Assembly: GCA_016718315.1 (NCBI GenBank)
Contig: JADKDV010000001.1
Location: forward strand, 1,240,001 to 1,304,000
Length of the DNA: 64,000 nt
Source: Candidatus Obscuribacter sp.
Lineage (GTDB): Bacteria; Cyanobacteriota; Vampirovibrionia; Obscuribacterales; Obscuribacteraceae
Reading direction: 5' to 3'
Positions 63,576 through 64,000 of this stretch are shown piece by piece (the first letter of the stretch is position 1; every line of letters begins with the position of its first letter). The position numbers were made by a program, and so were the translations under genes. The notes beneath the pieces were generated by a model, which saw only the letters and a list, made by a program, of their open reading frames with translations, searched no databases and was not told where the DNA came from.

Positions 63576-64000
63576 ATGGACCATGAAACAATCATTGCAG
63601 TGTTAGCGATAGTGCTAGCTCTGGCATTTGACTTCGTAAACGGCTTCCACGACACGGCTAACGCTGTTGCTACGGTGATTTACACCAAAGCTCTCAAGCC
63701 CGGTGTGGCGATCTTTATGAGTGGCATACTTAATTTTATGGGTGCACTCTTAGTAGGTACAGCAGTAGCCCAGGTCATTACCAAAATCATTCCAGAGGGA
63801 ATGGTGACACTGCCAATGGTAGTGTCTGTATTGCTGGCAGCAGTTATATGGAACCTGATCACATGGTGGTTTGCTATACCAGTTAGTTCTTCACACTGTT
63901 TGATTGGTGCGCTATTTGGTGCAGGTGTGACAGCCGGTGGTATCAAAGGCGTGGAATGGCACGAATTGCAAAAGGTCATTATGGCTCTTTTGATCTCGCC
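63576..64000 (+). CDS. pit: Inorganic phosphate transporter, Pit family (cut by window edge)
   Basis: The 141 codons present begin MDHETIIAVLAIVLALAFDF, followed by the Pit signature VNGFHDTANAVATVI. Further hydrophobic segments follow, including PVSSSHCLIGALFGAG, which is the conserved SSSH element of the PiT family. Pit proteins import phosphate with metal ions at the inner membrane by proton or sodium symport. The ATG at 63576 sits directly before the first helix; no Shine-Dalgarno is clear. The C-terminal half lies beyond the window. Confidence 0.93.
   Translation, partial: MDHETIIAVLAIVLALAFDFVNGFHDTANAVATVIYTKALKPGVAIFMSGILNFMGALLVGTAVAQVITKIIPEGMVTLPMVVSVLLAAVIWNLITWWFAIPVSSSHCLIGALFGAGVTAGGIKGVEWHELQKVIMALLIS

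Overview
The window looks like chromosome from a Gram-negative-type bacterium of the non-photosynthetic cyanobacterial relatives (Melainabacteria/Vampirovibrionia, perhaps near Candidatus Obscuribacter). This placement is inference: it rests on the mixture of a bacterial S10 operon, many Hanks-type kinases, a heptosyltransferase-like enzyme, a Pit phosphate transporter, a matrixin-like protease and very long low-complexity proteins. There is no 16S gene here to settle it. I see no prophage, insertion sequence, integron or CRISPR array.

Layout. 1-7338 (minus): S10/spc ribosomal protein operon in canonical order, rpsJ to rpsH, with rpsH cut by the window edge. 7919-17762 (plus): a TPR membrane protein followed by four membrane-anchored Ser/Thr kinases sharing one architecture. 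Two of these carry almost identical 0.9-kb kinase-domain DNA, and one is frameshifted near its end. 17759-20554 (minus): a secreted TPR protein, then a tRNA-Thr(TGT)/tRNA-Tyr/tRNA-Thr(GGT)/tuf operon with a recognisable promoter and terminator. 20749-22995 (minus): an rRNA 2'-O-methyltransferase with a very long Ser/Gly/Arg repeat extension. 23086-25409: a probable frameshifted membrane gene, a small HTH protein, selA and a small membrane protein.

27865-55824 is the most unusual part. A membrane-anchored VirD4/TraG-like ATPase and a HerA/VirB4-like ATPase stand in tandem with a small acidic protein. They are flanked by a coiled-coil protein and by three proteins (4488, 1639 and 344 residues) that share LysM-like domains and one C-terminal domain I cannot name. 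The 4488-residue protein also carries RHS/YD-like sequence, nested Gly-Thr-Asn-Gln repeats, a coiled coil and a zinc ribbon. The first ATPase gene and the 1639-residue gene have promoters with identical hexamers and spacing. I suggest this is an uncharacterised envelope or secretion apparatus with giant peptidoglycan-binding partners. The grouping and role are inference.

55825-64000 holds envelope and transport genes: a GT9 glycosyltransferase, a YD-like hydrophilic protein, a DMT exporter, a tiny secreted repeat protein, a matrixin-like secreted metalloprotease, a lysozyme-fold protein, a small membrane protein, and the start of a Pit-family phosphate transporter running off the right edge.
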